Origin: Caulobacteraceae bacterium
GTDB taxonomy: Bacteria; Pseudomonadota; Alphaproteobacteria; Caulobacterales; Caulobacteraceae
NCBI GenBank assembly: GCA_025351125.1
Contig: JANXWN010000365.1
Span: 1 to 8,690 of the forward strand
Direction of reading: 5' to 3'
Length of the DNA stretch: 8,690 bases
This document shows positions 1 through 8,283 of the stretch, piece by piece; the first letter of the stretch is position 1; the number at the start of each line of letters is the position of its first letter. The notes beneath the pieces were generated by a model, which was not told the origin of the DNA, ran no database searches, and saw nothing but the letters and a program-made list of their open reading frames with translations. The translations under genes and the position numbers were made by a program.

Positions 1-833
1 GCCGGATTAAATTCGGCGACCAGCTCCAGCGCCGCGTCGGTGTCGTTGATGTTGTTGTATCCCATTTCCTTGCCTTGAACCTGCCGGGCGGTGGCGACGC
101 CGGGGCAAGAGCTCGCAAGGGTGTAAAGGGCGGCGCCCTGGTGCGGGTTTTCACCATAACGCATGGCCTGTTTTAGCGTGCCGCTGAACTGTTTGCGCGC
201 CGGCCACGCTTCGCCCTGTTTCTCCGCGAACCAAGCGGCAATGGCGCCGTCATATGACGCTGTGCGGGCAAAGGCGCGCGCCGCCAAGGTTTGACGCAAT
301 TTCAGGCGAGTGGCGCCGTCGGCGCGTAAGGCCGCCAACACCTCGGCCATGTCCTCGGGCGTCGTGCAGACCGCGACATAGGCGTGGTTCTTGGACGCCG
401 AGCGGATCATCGCCGGTCCGCCGATATCGATCTTTTCGATGCAATCGGCGTAGCCCGCGCCGGATGCCACGGTTTCCTCGAAAGGATAAAGGCTAACGTA
501 TAACAGATCGATGCCGCCGATGCCGCGGTCAGTCATCGCCTTGGCGTGTTCGCGGGAATCACGGACGCCCAATAAGCCGCCATGCACCACCGGGTGCAAG
601 GTCTTGACCCGACCGTCCATCATTTCTGGATAGCCGGTCAGGTCCGCCACGTCCTTCACCGGCAATCCGGCCGACGCGATGGTCGATTTCGTGCCGCCGG
701 TAGAGACGATCTCGACCCCCAGATCGACCAGCGCCTGAGCCGTTTCGATCAGGCCGGTCTTGTCGAAAACGGAAATCAGCGCCCGTTTGATGGGAGCGAG
801 GTCGGGGGCGGACGAAAAAACGGGCGCACTCAT
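1..833 (-). CDS. purH: Bifunctional AICAR formyltransferase / IMP cyclohydrolase PurH, N-terminal part (runs off the window edge)
   Basis: PurH catalyses the last two steps of de novo purine synthesis in the cytoplasm: formylation of AICAR (ZMP) with 10-formyl-THF, then ring closure to IMP. The 277 visible codons contain the whole MGS-like cyclohydrolase domain and the start of the transformylase domain. Landmarks are [13 protein letters not shown] at about residues 16-28, STGGT at 44-48, [15 protein letters not shown] at 67-81, SKNHAYVAV at 147-155, RYGENPHQ at 225-232 and [15 protein letters not shown] at 254-268. The catalytic Lys-His of the transformylase lies beyond the window. The ATG start is supported by a GGAG Shine-Dalgarno 6 nt upstream and by alignment of the [10 protein letters not shown] motif near the N terminus, as in the family. 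The gene is preceded by a ZTP riboswitch and its own promoter and diverges from the LysE-type exporter gene. It shows no frameshift or internal stop. Identification is firm; only the C-terminal half is missing. Confidence 0.97.
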   Translation of the reverse strand, partial: MSAPVFSSAPDLAPIKRALISVFDKTGLIETAQALVDLGVEIVSTGGTKSTIASAGLPVKDVADLTGYPEMMDGRVKTLHPVVHGGLLGVRDSREHAKAMTDRGIGGIDLLYVSLYPFEETVASGAGYADCIEKIDIGGPAMIRSASKNHAYVAVCTTPEDMAEVLAALRADGATRLKLRQTLAARAFARTASYDGAIAAWFAEKQGEAWPARKQFSGTLKQAMRYGENPHQGAALYTLASSCPGVATARQVQGKEMGYNNINDTDAALELVAEFNP

Positions 834-859
834 GGCGGTCTCCAAAGTCGAGGATGAGC

Positions 860-940
860 GCCCAGGCGTGCGGCAAAACGTCGTGTCGAAACCCCGCGCT
901 CCCCGGTGGTTCACCACCTCATCGCCAGTTACATCAGGGT
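860..940 (-). promoter_or_regulatory. ZTP/ZMP riboswitch (pfl motif) in the purH leader
   Basis: Read on the minus strand, the leader carries the conserved pfl elements in order. They are ACUGGCG (929-923), a GGUGG-UGAA-CCACC P2 hairpin (918-905), the invariant GGGGAGCG just after it (904-897), and CGCCUGGGC (868-860). P1 can form between ACCCUG (940-935) and CGGGGU (896-891), with one G-U pair. The pseudoknot pairs GGCG (926-923) with CGCC (868-865). The P3 region between them (890-869) is short and weakly paired. This class senses ZTP/ZMP, which accumulates when 10-formyl-THF is scarce, and it turns on folate and purine genes including purH. No T-tract terminator lies between the aptamer and the start codon, so control of translation at the GGAG Shine-Dalgarno (843-840) is more likely than attenuation. 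Motif recognition is by eye; a covariance-model search was not run. Confidence 0.9.
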
Positions 941-946
941 GACTGG

Positions 947-974
947 AAAATAGGCGATGGGGGCGGGGAGTCAA
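947..974 (-). promoter_or_regulatory. Predicted sigma70-type promoter of purH
   Basis: On the minus strand there is a -35 TTGACT (974-969, five of six consensus bases), a 16-nt spacer and a -10 TATTTT (952-947, four of six). The predicted transcription start is about A940, six bases after the -10. That is exactly the first base of riboswitch helix P1, so promoter and aptamer predictions support each other. The transcript would carry a leader of about 107 nt before the purH ATG. Confidence 0.65.
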
Positions 975-1086
975 CGGGCGCAGTCGGTTGTCGGGGCCTT
1001 CGGCGACCATGCAATCGGCGGACTTAGTCGTGGATTCGCCAGACCTGATCAAACATTCAGCGGCCAAGGAGCGGGCCACGGTCAGT

Positions 1087-1116
1087 TTGACACCGGCGAA
1101 GGAACACCATCAAACT
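1087..1116 (+). promoter_or_regulatory. Weak candidate promoter for the LysE-family gene
   Basis: A perfect -35 hexamer TTGACA (1087-1092) is followed after 17-18 nt by TCAAAC or CAAACT (1110-1116), which match TATAAT at only three positions. It would give a leader of about 75 nt before the ATG at 1197. The -35 is good but the -10 is poor, so this is only a candidate. I see no other promoter-like pair between 975 and 1196 on this strand. Confidence 0.3.
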
Positions 1117-1196
1117 ATCCGCAACTGGGGCTGCCGCCGCCCATTTTCGGATCCCATTGAGGTAGAAACAATCTCTCCCGCGACAAACACGCCAGC

Positions 1197-1823
1197 ATGA
1201 CCATAACCCAGTCCATCATCGGGTTTCTCGCCGCCGCCGGATTGCTGACCCTTACGCCAGGCGTGGACACGGCGATGATCTTGCGGTCGGCGGCCGTGGA
1301 GGGGCGCCGCTCGGCGGCGTTTGCGGCGCTCGGGATCAGCCTGGGCTGTTTGCTGTGGGGCGCGGCGGTGTCTCTTGGGTTGGGCGCGCTGTTGACCGCG
1401 TCGCAGGCGGCCTACACGGCGCTCAAATGGATCGGTGCGGGCTATTTGATCTATCTGGGCGTGCGTCTGGTGTGGAAGCCGCGCACGCAATTTCTGATCG
1501 CGGGCGCCGCGGCGGGCGGCGGTGCGTGGGCGTCGCTACGACGCGGGCTGCTGACCAACTTGCTCAACCCGAAAGTCGGCGCGTTCTACGTAACTTTCTT
1601 ACCGCAGTTCACGCCCGCCGGCGTGAGCGTTGGCGGTTACACCTTTATGCTGGCCTGTATCCACGTCGTTTTGGGATCGCTGTGGGCCGCCGTTTTGATT
1701 GTCGCGACAACACCGCTGCGCGCTTTTTTGGCTCGGCCAGGCGTCGTTAAGGCGATGGATAGCGTCACCGGCGGCATGTTTATCGTTTTCGGAGCGGGAC
1801 TGGCGCTGTCGCGGCGAGACTGA
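1197..1823 (+). CDS. LysE/RhtB-family amino-acid exporter
   Basis: This 208-residue protein has the length and layout of the LysE/RhtB (threonine/homoserine-type) efflux family, which exports amino acids across the inner membrane. Visible hallmarks are the N-terminal LTLTPGVDTAMILR (17-30), a glycine-rich second segment (GISLGCLLWGAAVSLGLGALL), KWIGAGYLIYLGVRL (77-91) and the family motif GLLTNLLNPKVGAFYVTFLPQF (117-138). About six hydrophobic helices fall near residues 5-25, 40-66, 70-91, 112-135, 146-172 and 186-205. Substrate cannot be deduced. The start has no clear Shine-Dalgarno. An in-frame TGA at 1158-1160 rules out an earlier start in this frame. The ATG overlaps, as ATGA, the stop of a possible upstream small ORF, which could mean translational coupling. 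The gene diverges from purH and converges on the 81-aa membrane-protein gene with a 10-nt gap. Confidence 0.92.
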   Translation: MTITQSIIGFLAAAGLLTLTPGVDTAMILRSAAVEGRRSAAFAALGISLGCLLWGAAVSLGLGALLTASQAAYTALKWIGAGYLIYLGVRLVWKPRTQFLIAGAAAGGGAWASLRRGLLTNLLNPKVGAFYVTFLPQFTPAGVSVGGYTFMLACIHVVLGSLWAAVLIVATTPLRAFLARPGVVKAMDSVTGGMFIVFGAGLALSRRD

Positions 1824-1833
1824 CGAGCAGCCC

Positions 1834-2079
1834 TCAGCGCCGGCGTCCGATCGCCAAACGCAGCAGACTGAAGGCAGCTACCGCCGCCCACGCCGCTTCC
1901 ATCAAAAAAGCGGCGAGGTTGAATTTAGAGGCGAGAGATAGCAGCACCAGTCCGGCGCCCACCAGATTCATCAGCAAGGCCGGAGCCTTCAACGGATCGA
2001 TTCTGCGGACTTGCGCGCCGGCATAGGCGACCAGCATCATCGCCACTCCAATCAGACCAGCCATATCCTGCGCGGTCAT
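1834..2079 (-). CDS. Small three-helix membrane protein, CBU_0592-like family
   Basis: An 81-residue, strongly hydrophobic protein with three predicted membrane segments, at about residues 7-23, 33-50 and 56-76, ending in a positive tail (GRRR). The pattern GVAMMLVAYAG ... LMNLVGAGLVLLSL..KFNLAAFLMEAAWAAVAAFSLLR matches what I know of the CBU_0592 family, with its conserved LN-hydrophobic-GA, an N in the loop, then LE..W. The biochemical role of this family is unknown to me. It starts 10 nt after the stop of the upstream secreted-protein gene, on the same strand, so the two are probably co-transcribed. No strong Shine-Dalgarno precedes this ATG. An internal ATG at codon 6 is an alternative start but has an even worse site. 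No terminator is visible in the 10-nt convergent gap with the exporter gene. Confidence 0.75.
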   Translation of the reverse strand: MTAQDMAGLIGVAMMLVAYAGAQVRRIDPLKAPALLMNLVGAGLVLLSLASKFNLAAFLMEAAWAAVAAFSLLRLAIGRRR

Positions 2080-2089
2080 ACCGCGATGA

Positions 2090-2914
2090 TCAACCGGGTG
2101 TTTTGGTGGCGTTATAGATCATCATCGACGTGTCGGATTCGCCCTTCATCGGCTTGCCGTCCGGTTTGCGCACGGTCGTCAAAACCAAGGCTTCATTCTT
2201 GCCATCGGCGGAATGCTCCCACGACCGCGTGGTAAATTGTTGGGCGCCTTGTACGCTTTTGTCGTTGCGATAGAGATCCCAGCCGCGCGAAACGGCGGCC
2301 CAATTGTGCAGCGCGACCACCAACGATTTGGCGGGTGCGTCGACATCGACCGCATGTACGATATCGACATGGCACTGGGTCGGATTGTAAGCGTTCGACT
2401 GTACGGTCAACTGATAGCCGGGCGCTTTGCGCACGAAATTGTCGCCCGATTTGCGGAAACCGGCCGCCTTGGCGATCTGAGCCAAATTTCCCCCGGCAGC
2501 GGATGGGATACAAACGGTTTCGAGGGTGCTGAGCAGTGCAATGGCCGTTGGATCGGTTGGCGCAGGCGGCGGCGGCGGCGGAAGCGGCGGCGTGTCGGGC
2601 AAGGCTGCAGGCGCGGCGCCGACGGTGGCATCCGTGGCGGGCGGCGGGGCCGAGGTCGCCGGGCTCACCCCGGACGGCGCCGCTGGAGTGCTCATAGTCG
2701 CCGGCGCGGGCGCGGTTGTGGCCGGGGGAGCCAACACCGGAGCCGACGACATCACGGCGGCCGGCGGGGGCGAGGAAGGCGCCACGGCCGCGGGCGTAGA
2801 CGGCGCCTCGGCTACGGGCGAGGGCGCGGTCGGCGCGTTCGGCGCGGCGGTTTGAGCAAAGGCGGTCGGCGCGAGGCCGGCCAGAGCGATGAGGCTGACG
2901 AGGGCTGTGCGCAT
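2090..2914 (-). CDS. Secreted protein of unknown function with Ala/Pro-rich linker and C-terminal conserved-looking domain
   Basis: I do not recognise a named family. The ATG chosen gives 274 residues. It has an AAGGA Shine-Dalgarno close upstream and yields a textbook signal peptide (MRTALVSLIALAGLAPTAFA, cleavage before Q21). An upstream in-frame start 16 codons earlier would put charged residues ahead of it and is less likely. Residues 22-122 are almost entirely Ala, Pro, Ser and Thr, ending in PPLPPPPPPAP at 109-119, which suggests an extended periplasmic linker. Residues 123-274 are a compact, mixed-composition domain with two cysteines (135 and 181), which could form a disulfide, plus a tryptophan-rich stretch (HNWAAVSRGWDLY, 203-215). 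It lies 82 nt downstream of atpC and 10 nt upstream of the small membrane-protein gene. It may be read through from the atp operon or have its own promoter; neither terminator nor promoter is clear in the gap. Confidence 0.8.
   Translation of the reverse strand: MRTALVSLIALAGLAPTAFAQTAAPNAPTAPSPVAEAPSTPAAVAPSSPPPAAVMSSAPVLAPPATTAPAPATMSTPAAPSGVSPATSAPPPATDATVGAAPAALPDTPPLPPPPPPAPTDPTAIALLSTLETVCIPSAAGGNLAQIAKAAGFRKSGDNFVRKAPGYQLTVQSNAYNPTQCHVDIVHAVDVDAPAKSLVVALHNWAAVSRGWDLYRNDKSVQGAQQFTTRSWEHSADGKNEALVLTTVRKPDGKPMKGESDTSMMIYNATKTPG
2565..2581. repeat. Short GGC trinucleotide tract encoding polyproline
   Basis: Five uninterrupted GGC units plus GG (plus-strand reading) encode the six-proline run near residue 117 of the secreted protein. 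Perfect triplet tracts of this kind can change length without breaking the frame. It sits inside a longer GC-biased low-complexity stretch (about 2550-2855) that encodes the Ala/Pro linker. Confidence 0.6.
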
Positions 2915-2996
2915 GGCGTCCTTTTCCCTGGCGGGGTGGCGAAGAGGGTTTAACCGATCCAATATCTGAAGTCTTTCCCCCGCGCGAGAGGCGAGG

Positions 2997-3257
2997 TCAG
3001 ACGATTTCCACGGCGTGCTCGGCCAAGATCGTCAAGCCATTCGGCGTTACATCGGCAAAACCGCCCTGAACGTCGAACACCCGCATACCGTCCGCGAGGT
3101 GAACATGCACCCGTCCTTCTTTCAGAGTAGTCATGAACGGAGCGTGACCGGCCAGCACGCCGAAGTCACCTTCCGAGCCCGGCGCGTCAACCTGATCAAC
3201 CTCGCCGCTGAACAATTCACGTTCCGGCGAAACCAGTGAAAAGTGCAACTTTTCCAC
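2997..3257 (-). CDS. atpC: ATP synthase F1 epsilon subunit, short form
   Basis: Epsilon belongs to the central stalk of F1 and couples gamma to the c-ring. The 86 residues match the N-terminal beta-sandwich domain: FSLVSPERELFSGEVDQVDAPG (6-27), then GDFGVLAGHAP (30-40) and GGFADVTPNGLTILAE near the C terminus. The protein stops there, so the C-terminal two-helix domain that inhibits ATP hydrolysis in E. coli-type enzymes (about 135 residues) is absent. Short epsilons are usual in alphaproteobacteria, where a separate zeta subunit often takes over inhibition. The start is GTG, with AGGG overlapping the atpD stop region 6 nt upstream; the gap to atpD is only 8 nt, indicating tight coupling. 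It is the last F1 gene of the operon. Confidence 0.95.
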   Translation of the reverse strand: MEKLHFSLVSPERELFSGEVDQVDAPGSEGDFGVLAGHAPFMTTLKEGRVHVHLADGMRVFDVQGGFADVTPNGLTILAEHAVEIV

Positions 3258-3265
3258 TGCGGACC

Positions 3266-4747
<1,482 letters not shown>

Positions 4748-4777
4748 GATGGGAGCTCGTCTTTCGTATCGTGCGAT

Positions 4778-5647
4778 CTAAAGCGCTTCGGCGCCGGAAA
4801 TGATTTCGTTCAACTCTTTGGTGATTTGTGCTTGGCGAGTGCGGTTCTTTATCAAGGTCAAGGCGGCGATCATTTCGCCGGCGTTGCGCGTGGCGTTATC
4901 CATGGCGGCCATTTGCGCGGCGAAGAAGCCGGCCTGATTTTCCAACAACGCGGATAAGATTTGCGTGGTGATATTGCGTGGCAGAAGGGTGGCGAGAATG
5001 CCCGCCTCGTCAGGCTCGTATTCATAGGAAGAGCCTTTCAGATCGATGGTCGGCGCGGCCCCGGCCACCTGCGCCGGGATCAATTGGCGCATTGTTGGTA
5101 CTTGGCTGACCACGGACGCGAAGCGGTTGAAATACAGAGTGACAACATCGACGTCGCCGGCGTCGAACCGCGCCATGATGGCGTCCGCCACTTCCTGCGC
5201 CTTACCGAGTCCCGGAATCCCCGCCTCGATCGAGCCGACAAAACGATCACCGTAGAGACGGCGGAGCTGATCCCGCGCCTTGCGACCGACGGTCAAGACG
5301 CTGACCTGTTTGCCGTCGGCGACGGCCGCAGCGACGTGCTCGCGGGCGGCGCGGATGATGGAGGAGTTGAAACCGCCGGAAAGACCGCGGTCGGCCGTCG
5401 CCACGACGACCAGTTCCTTGGTTTGCGCGCCGGTGCCCGTCAGCAATTTCGGGGCCCCGTCGCCCGACACGCCGGCGGCAAGGTTGGCAATGACCGCCGC
5501 CATCCGCGCCGCATACGGGCGCGCGTTCTCGGCGGACTCACGCGCACGGCGGAGTTTCGCCGCGGCGACCATTTGCATCGCCTTGGTGATCTTCTGCGTC
5601 GCCGTCACGCTGGCGATGCGGTTGCGCAGGTCCTTGAGGCTAGCCAT
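4778..5647 (-). CDS. atpG: ATP synthase F1 gamma subunit
   Basis: Gamma is the rotating central shaft of F1. The 289 residues are the usual length. The N terminus [35 protein letters not shown] (1-35) is the conserved coiled-coil helix that inserts into the alpha3beta3 ring. It is followed by [14 protein letters not shown] (about residues 84-97) and the C-terminal signature [15 protein letters not shown] (275-289), which ends the second coiled-coil helix. The ATG has a GAAGAG-type Shine-Dalgarno 7-8 nt upstream. It starts 22 nt after the atpA stop and ends 30 nt before atpD. Nothing is truncated or unusual. Confidence 0.97.
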   Translation of the reverse strand: MASLKDLRNRIASVTATQKITKAMQMVAAAKLRRARESAENARPYAARMAAVIANLAAGVSGDGAPKLLTGTGAQTKELVVVATADRGLSGGFNSSIIRAAREHVAAAVADGKQVSVLTVGRKARDQLRRLYGDRFVGSIEAGIPGLGKAQEVADAIMARFDAGDVDVVTLYFNRFASVVSQVPTMRQLIPAQVAGAAPTIDLKGSSYEYEPDEAGILATLLPRNITTQILSALLENQAGFFAAQMAAMDNATRNAGEMIAALTLIKNRTRQAQITKELNEIISGAEAL

Positions 5648-5669
5648 TCCGAAGCTCTTCTGACCTCGC

Positions 5670-7202
5670 TTAAGCGAAAGTCGAAAGGACGGAGTCGAGC
5701 ACGGCCTTGAGCTGGGCTTCGATTTCGGGCGTCAGCGCCTTTCCGGTACGGATCGCCTCCAGAATAGTCGCCTCGCCGTGCAGGCGGCTCAAAAGTTCGG
5801 TTTGAAACTGCTGGACCTTGGTCACGGCAATACCGTCGAGATAGCCGCGCGTGCCGGCGTAGAGCACGCAGGCCTGTTCTTCCGCCTGAAGTGGGGCGTA
5901 TTGCGGCTGTTTCAGCAATTCGGTCAGGCGCGCGCCCCGCGCGAGCAATTTTTGCGTCGAAACATCCAGGTCGGAGCCGAACTTGGCGAAGGCGGCCATT
6001 TCCCGATATTGCGCCAATTCGCCTTTCAGCGAGCCGACGGCGGTTTTCATGGCCTTGATTTGAGCGCTCGAGCCGACCCGCGAGACCGATATGCCCACGT
6101 TCATCGCTGGACGAATGCCCTGATAGAACAAGTCACTTTCCAAGAAAATTTGGCCGTCGGTAATCGAAATCACATTCGTTGGGATGTAGGCCGACACGTC
6201 GTTGGCTTGCGTCTCGATGATCGGCAAAGCGGTGAGCGAACCGGAACCGAAATCGCTGTTAAGCTTGGCGGCGCGCTCTAGCAGACGCGAGTGCAGATAA
6301 AACACATCGCCCGGGTAGGCTTCACGTCCCGGCGGACGGCGCAGCAACAAGCTCATCTGGCGATAGGCGACGGCTTGTTTGGACAAATCGTCATAGATGA
6401 TCAGCGCATGCATGCCGTTGTCGCGGAACCATTCACCCATCGCGCAACCGGAGAACGGGGCCAAAAACTGCAACGGAGCGGGATCAGACGCGGTAGCAGC
6501 CACGATGATCGTGTAGTCTAATGCGCCCCGCTCTTCCAACGTCTTGACGATTTGAGCGACGGTTGAGCGCTTCTGGCCAATAGCGACGTAGACGCAATAC
6601 AATTTTTCGCTCTCGTTATCCGAGGCGTTGATTTTCTTTTGATTCAATATGGTGTCGATCGCCACGGCGGTCTTGCCGGTCTGGCGGTCGCCGATAATCA
6701 GTTCGCGCTGACCGCGACCGACCGGCACCAGAGAATCAATAATCTTCAGGCCGGTCTGCACAGGCTCGTGCACCGACTTACGCGGAATAATGCCTGGGGC
6801 CTTGACGTCCACGCGGCGACGCTCGGCGACGTCGGCAATCGGACCCTTGCCATCGATCGGCTCGCCCAGCGGATTTACGACCCGCCCGAGCAGGCCCTTG
6901 CCCACCGGCACATCGACGATTTCACCCAATCGGCGAACTTCATCGCCTTCCGATATCTGCGCATCGGAGCCGAAGATCACGATGCCAACGTTGTCTCGCT
7001 CCAGGTTCAAGGCCATGCCCTTTACCCCCGCTGACGGGAACTCGACCATCTCGCCGGCCTGAACTTGATCGAGGCCAAACACGCGGGCGATGCCATCGCC
7101 GACACTCAACACTTGCCCGACGTCGGACACGTCGGCTTCGACACCAAAACCGGCGATTTGGCTTTTTAGGATATCGGAAATTTCGGAGGCGCGAATGTCC
7201 AT
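5670..7202 (-). CDS. atpA: ATP synthase F1 alpha subunit
   Basis: Alpha alternates with beta in the F1 head and binds nucleotide at non-catalytic sites. The 510 residues are full length. The N-terminal helix region ([16 protein letters not shown]) would contact delta. The barrel domain holds [25 protein letters not shown] (31-55). Walker A is GDRQTGKT at 171-178, followed by the Walker B region ([48 protein letters not shown]) and [16 protein letters not shown], which carries the arginine finger that reaches the catalytic site on beta. The C-terminal helical bundle ends at LSTFA. The ATG lies 10 nt after the atpH stop and has no strong Shine-Dalgarno, so translation is probably coupled to atpH. 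There are no internal stops. Confidence 0.98.
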   Translation of the reverse strand: MDIRASEISDILKSQIAGFGVEADVSDVGQVLSVGDGIARVFGLDQVQAGEMVEFPSAGVKGMALNLERDNVGIVIFGSDAQISEGDEVRRLGEIVDVPVGKGLLGRVVNPLGEPIDGKGPIADVAERRRVDVKAPGIIPRKSVHEPVQTGLKIIDSLVPVGRGQRELIIGDRQTGKTAVAIDTILNQKKINASDNESEKLYCVYVAIGQKRSTVAQIVKTLEERGALDYTIIVAATASDPAPLQFLAPFSGCAMGEWFRDNGMHALIIYDDLSKQAVAYRQMSLLLRRPPGREAYPGDVFYLHSRLLERAAKLNSDFGSGSLTALPIIETQANDVSAYIPTNVISITDGQIFLESDLFYQGIRPAMNVGISVSRVGSSAQIKAMKTAVGSLKGELAQYREMAAFAKFGSDLDVSTQKLLARGARLTELLKQPQYAPLQAEEQACVLYAGTRGYLDGIAVTKVQQFQTELLSRLHGEATILEAIRTGKALTPEIEAQLKAVLDSVLSTFA

Positions 7203-7212
7203 GGATTTCGTC

Positions 7213-7767
7213 TTAGGCTCTCTTGAGGGCGAACTTTAGGGAATCGAGCTTCGACTTGAGTGAAGCATCATACAGCCGCGATCCGACCCGCACCTTCACG
7301 CCACCAAGAATGGCGGGATCGACGCGGGTGTCGATTTGCGGATCTTTGCCGAGCGAGGTGCGCAGCGCCGCGGCAAGGGCCGCGCCTTGCGCCGGCGTCA
7401 TGACAACCGCGGTGGTCACTTGGGCGAACACCAAACCTTTTTTGGCGGCCGCCAAGCGCTCGAAGGCGCTGATAATTTCGGCCAGGGCCGCGACACGGCC
7501 TTTTACGGCCAACAATCCCAAAAATTTGCACGTGGTTGGGGCGTAGCCGGCGTGAGCGGCGATCGCGGCCAAGCCCTTGGCCTTTTCTTCCGTGGAAAAA
7601 CGTGGCGAACTCAATAGCATACGGAGGTCGGCGCTGTCGGCGCGCAACCCTTTGAGGCTCGTCAAATCCGCTTCGACAGCGGACAGAGCATTCGTTTCAT
7701 CGGCGAGATCGAACAAGGCCCGCGCATAGCGCGCGCCCACATCCGTCGCACTGGATTCATCCGCCAC
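7213..7767 (-). CDS. atpH: ATP synthase F1 delta subunit (OSCP-type)
   Basis: Delta sits on top of F1 and joins it to the peripheral stalk (b/b'). The 184 residues match the family length. The N-terminal helical domain has the characteristic [14 protein letters not shown] (11-24), and the C-terminal part has the typical [34 protein letters not shown] near residues 145-178. The best start is GTG, because no in-frame ATG lies upstream before the promoter region and the first internal ATG would remove about 48 conserved residues. An imperfect GGACGG is the only Shine-Dalgarno-like element, 7 nt upstream. It is the first gene of the F1 operon, followed 10 nt later by atpA. Fo genes are absent, as in alphaproteobacteria where they form a separate cluster. 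Confidence 0.95.
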   Translation of the reverse strand: MADESSATDVGARYARALFDLADETNALSAVEADLTSLKGLRADSADLRMLLSSPRFSTEEKAKGLAAIAAHAGYAPTTCKFLGLLAVKGRVAALAEIISAFERLAAAKKGLVFAQVTTAVVMTPAQGAALAAALRTSLGKDPQIDTRVDPAILGGVKVRVGSRLYDASLKSKLDSLKFALKRA

Positions 7768-7797
7768 GTAAAAACCGTCCGGTGTTATGGTTGCGTC

Positions 7798-7821
7798 GGT
7801 TCCGGTCGATCACCCTGAACC
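7798..7821 (-). promoter_or_regulatory. Inverted repeat in the atp operon leader
   Basis: The arms GGTTC and GAACC are separated by 14 nt and enclose a second short pairing, GGT with ACC. In the mRNA this would be a small hairpin close to the predicted 5' end. It has no T-tract, so it is not a terminator. A role in mRNA stability or in translation of atpH is only a guess. Confidence 0.3.
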
Positions 7822-7824
7822 AAC

Positions 7825-7836
7825 TCAAATATTTGA
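7825..7836. repeat. AT-rich perfect palindrome at the atp promoter
   Basis: TCAAATATTTGA is a perfect 12-bp palindrome in otherwise GC-rich DNA. It overlaps the predicted -10 element of the atp promoter, so it could be an operator half-pair or simply part of an AT-rich melting region. Confidence 0.5.
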
Positions 7837-7858
7837 AAACACTCGAGATTAACCTCAA
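7831..7858 (-). promoter_or_regulatory. Candidate promoter of the F1 operon
   Basis: On the minus strand there is a -35-like TTGAGG (7858-7853), 16 nt, then TCAAAT (7836-7831), each matching four of six consensus bases. The predicted start is near 7824, giving a leader of about 57 nt before the atpH GTG. It is the best pair I see within 100 nt upstream of atpH, but it is not strong. Confidence 0.4.
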
Positions 7859-7859
7859 G

Positions 7860-8231
7860 CGTGGCGAGGCGTCATACCCGCCCCGCCCCAAGCCGCGCGC
7901 CTGATAACACGCGTCTCACGGCGCCGCAACCAAGCGCGCCGCCGCCCGCCTTTGGGAAGGCCACGGCGCACCGCACGACCCGGGGACACAGACCGGTGGC
8001 GCCCCGTTCATCAACCTCGCTTCAACTTCGCCCTGTCATGCAGCCGATAGGCTCAAAAAAGACCTCGGCATCTGAAAATCGAACAATACGAACCGCCCGA
8101 ACTTTTGCGTTTAAATAGCGACAAAGGACTCCACACCGCCAACGCGCGGTACGGTAAAATTCGGGTTCCCGCTTCAAGGTGGAATCCGCGTCGTTAACGC
8201 GACAATTCGCCGCAACCCGGCGCCCCGGCAG
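7860..8231. other. Divergent intergenic DNA with no recognisable gene
   Basis: This stretch separates the atp operon from the rightward exported-protein gene. Open frames here are short, lack credible ribosome sites and have Arg/Pro/Thr-rich compositions typical of random GC-rich DNA. One imperfect hairpin is present: outer arms GCGCCG (7936-7941) with CGGCGC (7964-7969), inner arms GCCTT (7948-7952) with AAGGC (7957-7961). It has no T-tract after it on either strand. An 8-bp palindrome, CGTTAACG, lies at 8192-8199. I see no tRNA or known RNA family. Confidence 0.5.
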
Positions 8232-8247
8232 TTAACACGCAATTAAC
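8232..8247 (+). promoter_or_regulatory. CtrA-type binding site (TTAA-N7-TTAAC)
   Basis: TTAA (8232-8235), seven bases, then TTAAC (8243-8247) is a perfect match to the consensus bound by the alphaproteobacterial cell-cycle response regulator CtrA. The second half-site overlaps a -35-like hexamer, which is the usual arrangement at CtrA-activated promoters. It lies about 131 nt upstream of the ATG of the exported-protein gene. A chance match is possible, but less likely in GC-rich DNA. Confidence 0.6.
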
Positions 8248-8272
8248 ATAGTCTAACATTCGACTGTATTGT
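8243..8272 (+). promoter_or_regulatory. Predicted promoter of the rightward exported-protein gene
   Basis: The -35 element TTAACA (five of six consensus bases) overlaps the second CtrA half-site. After 18 nt comes TATTGT (8267-8272, four of six). The predicted start is about 8279, giving a leader of roughly 100 nt. A palindrome spans this start site. Confidence 0.5.
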
Positions 8273-8283
8273 TTACGGTAAAC
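8271..8283. repeat. Perfect 6-1-6 palindrome at the predicted transcription start
   Basis: GTTTAC-G-GTAAAC is a perfect inverted repeat with a one-base centre. It overlaps the end of the predicted -10 and the start site, where a repressor operator would be expected. The cognate regulator is unknown. Confidence 0.5.

Noticed and set aside
920..959. Hairpin pairing CATCGCC (959-953) with GGCGATG (926-920) upstream of purH
   Set aside because: The left arm lies in the promoter spacer and upstream of the predicted transcription start, so it would not be in the RNA.
2213..2953. Plus-strand frame encoding a Gly/Arg-rich product opposite the Ala/Pro-rich protein
   Set aside because: It is the mirror of GC-rich Ala/Pro codons. 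The minus strand has a Shine-Dalgarno, a signal peptide and a normal domain; the plus strand has none.
2915..2999. Terminator after atpC
   Set aside because: Only a weak GC-rich pairing (CCTCGC with GCGCGG, mismatched) is present, with no T-tract.
7861..8118. 85-codon plus-strand frame upstream of atpH
   Set aside because: Arg/Pro/Thr-rich composition, no ribosome site, no family resemblance, and mixed third-position usage; likely random.
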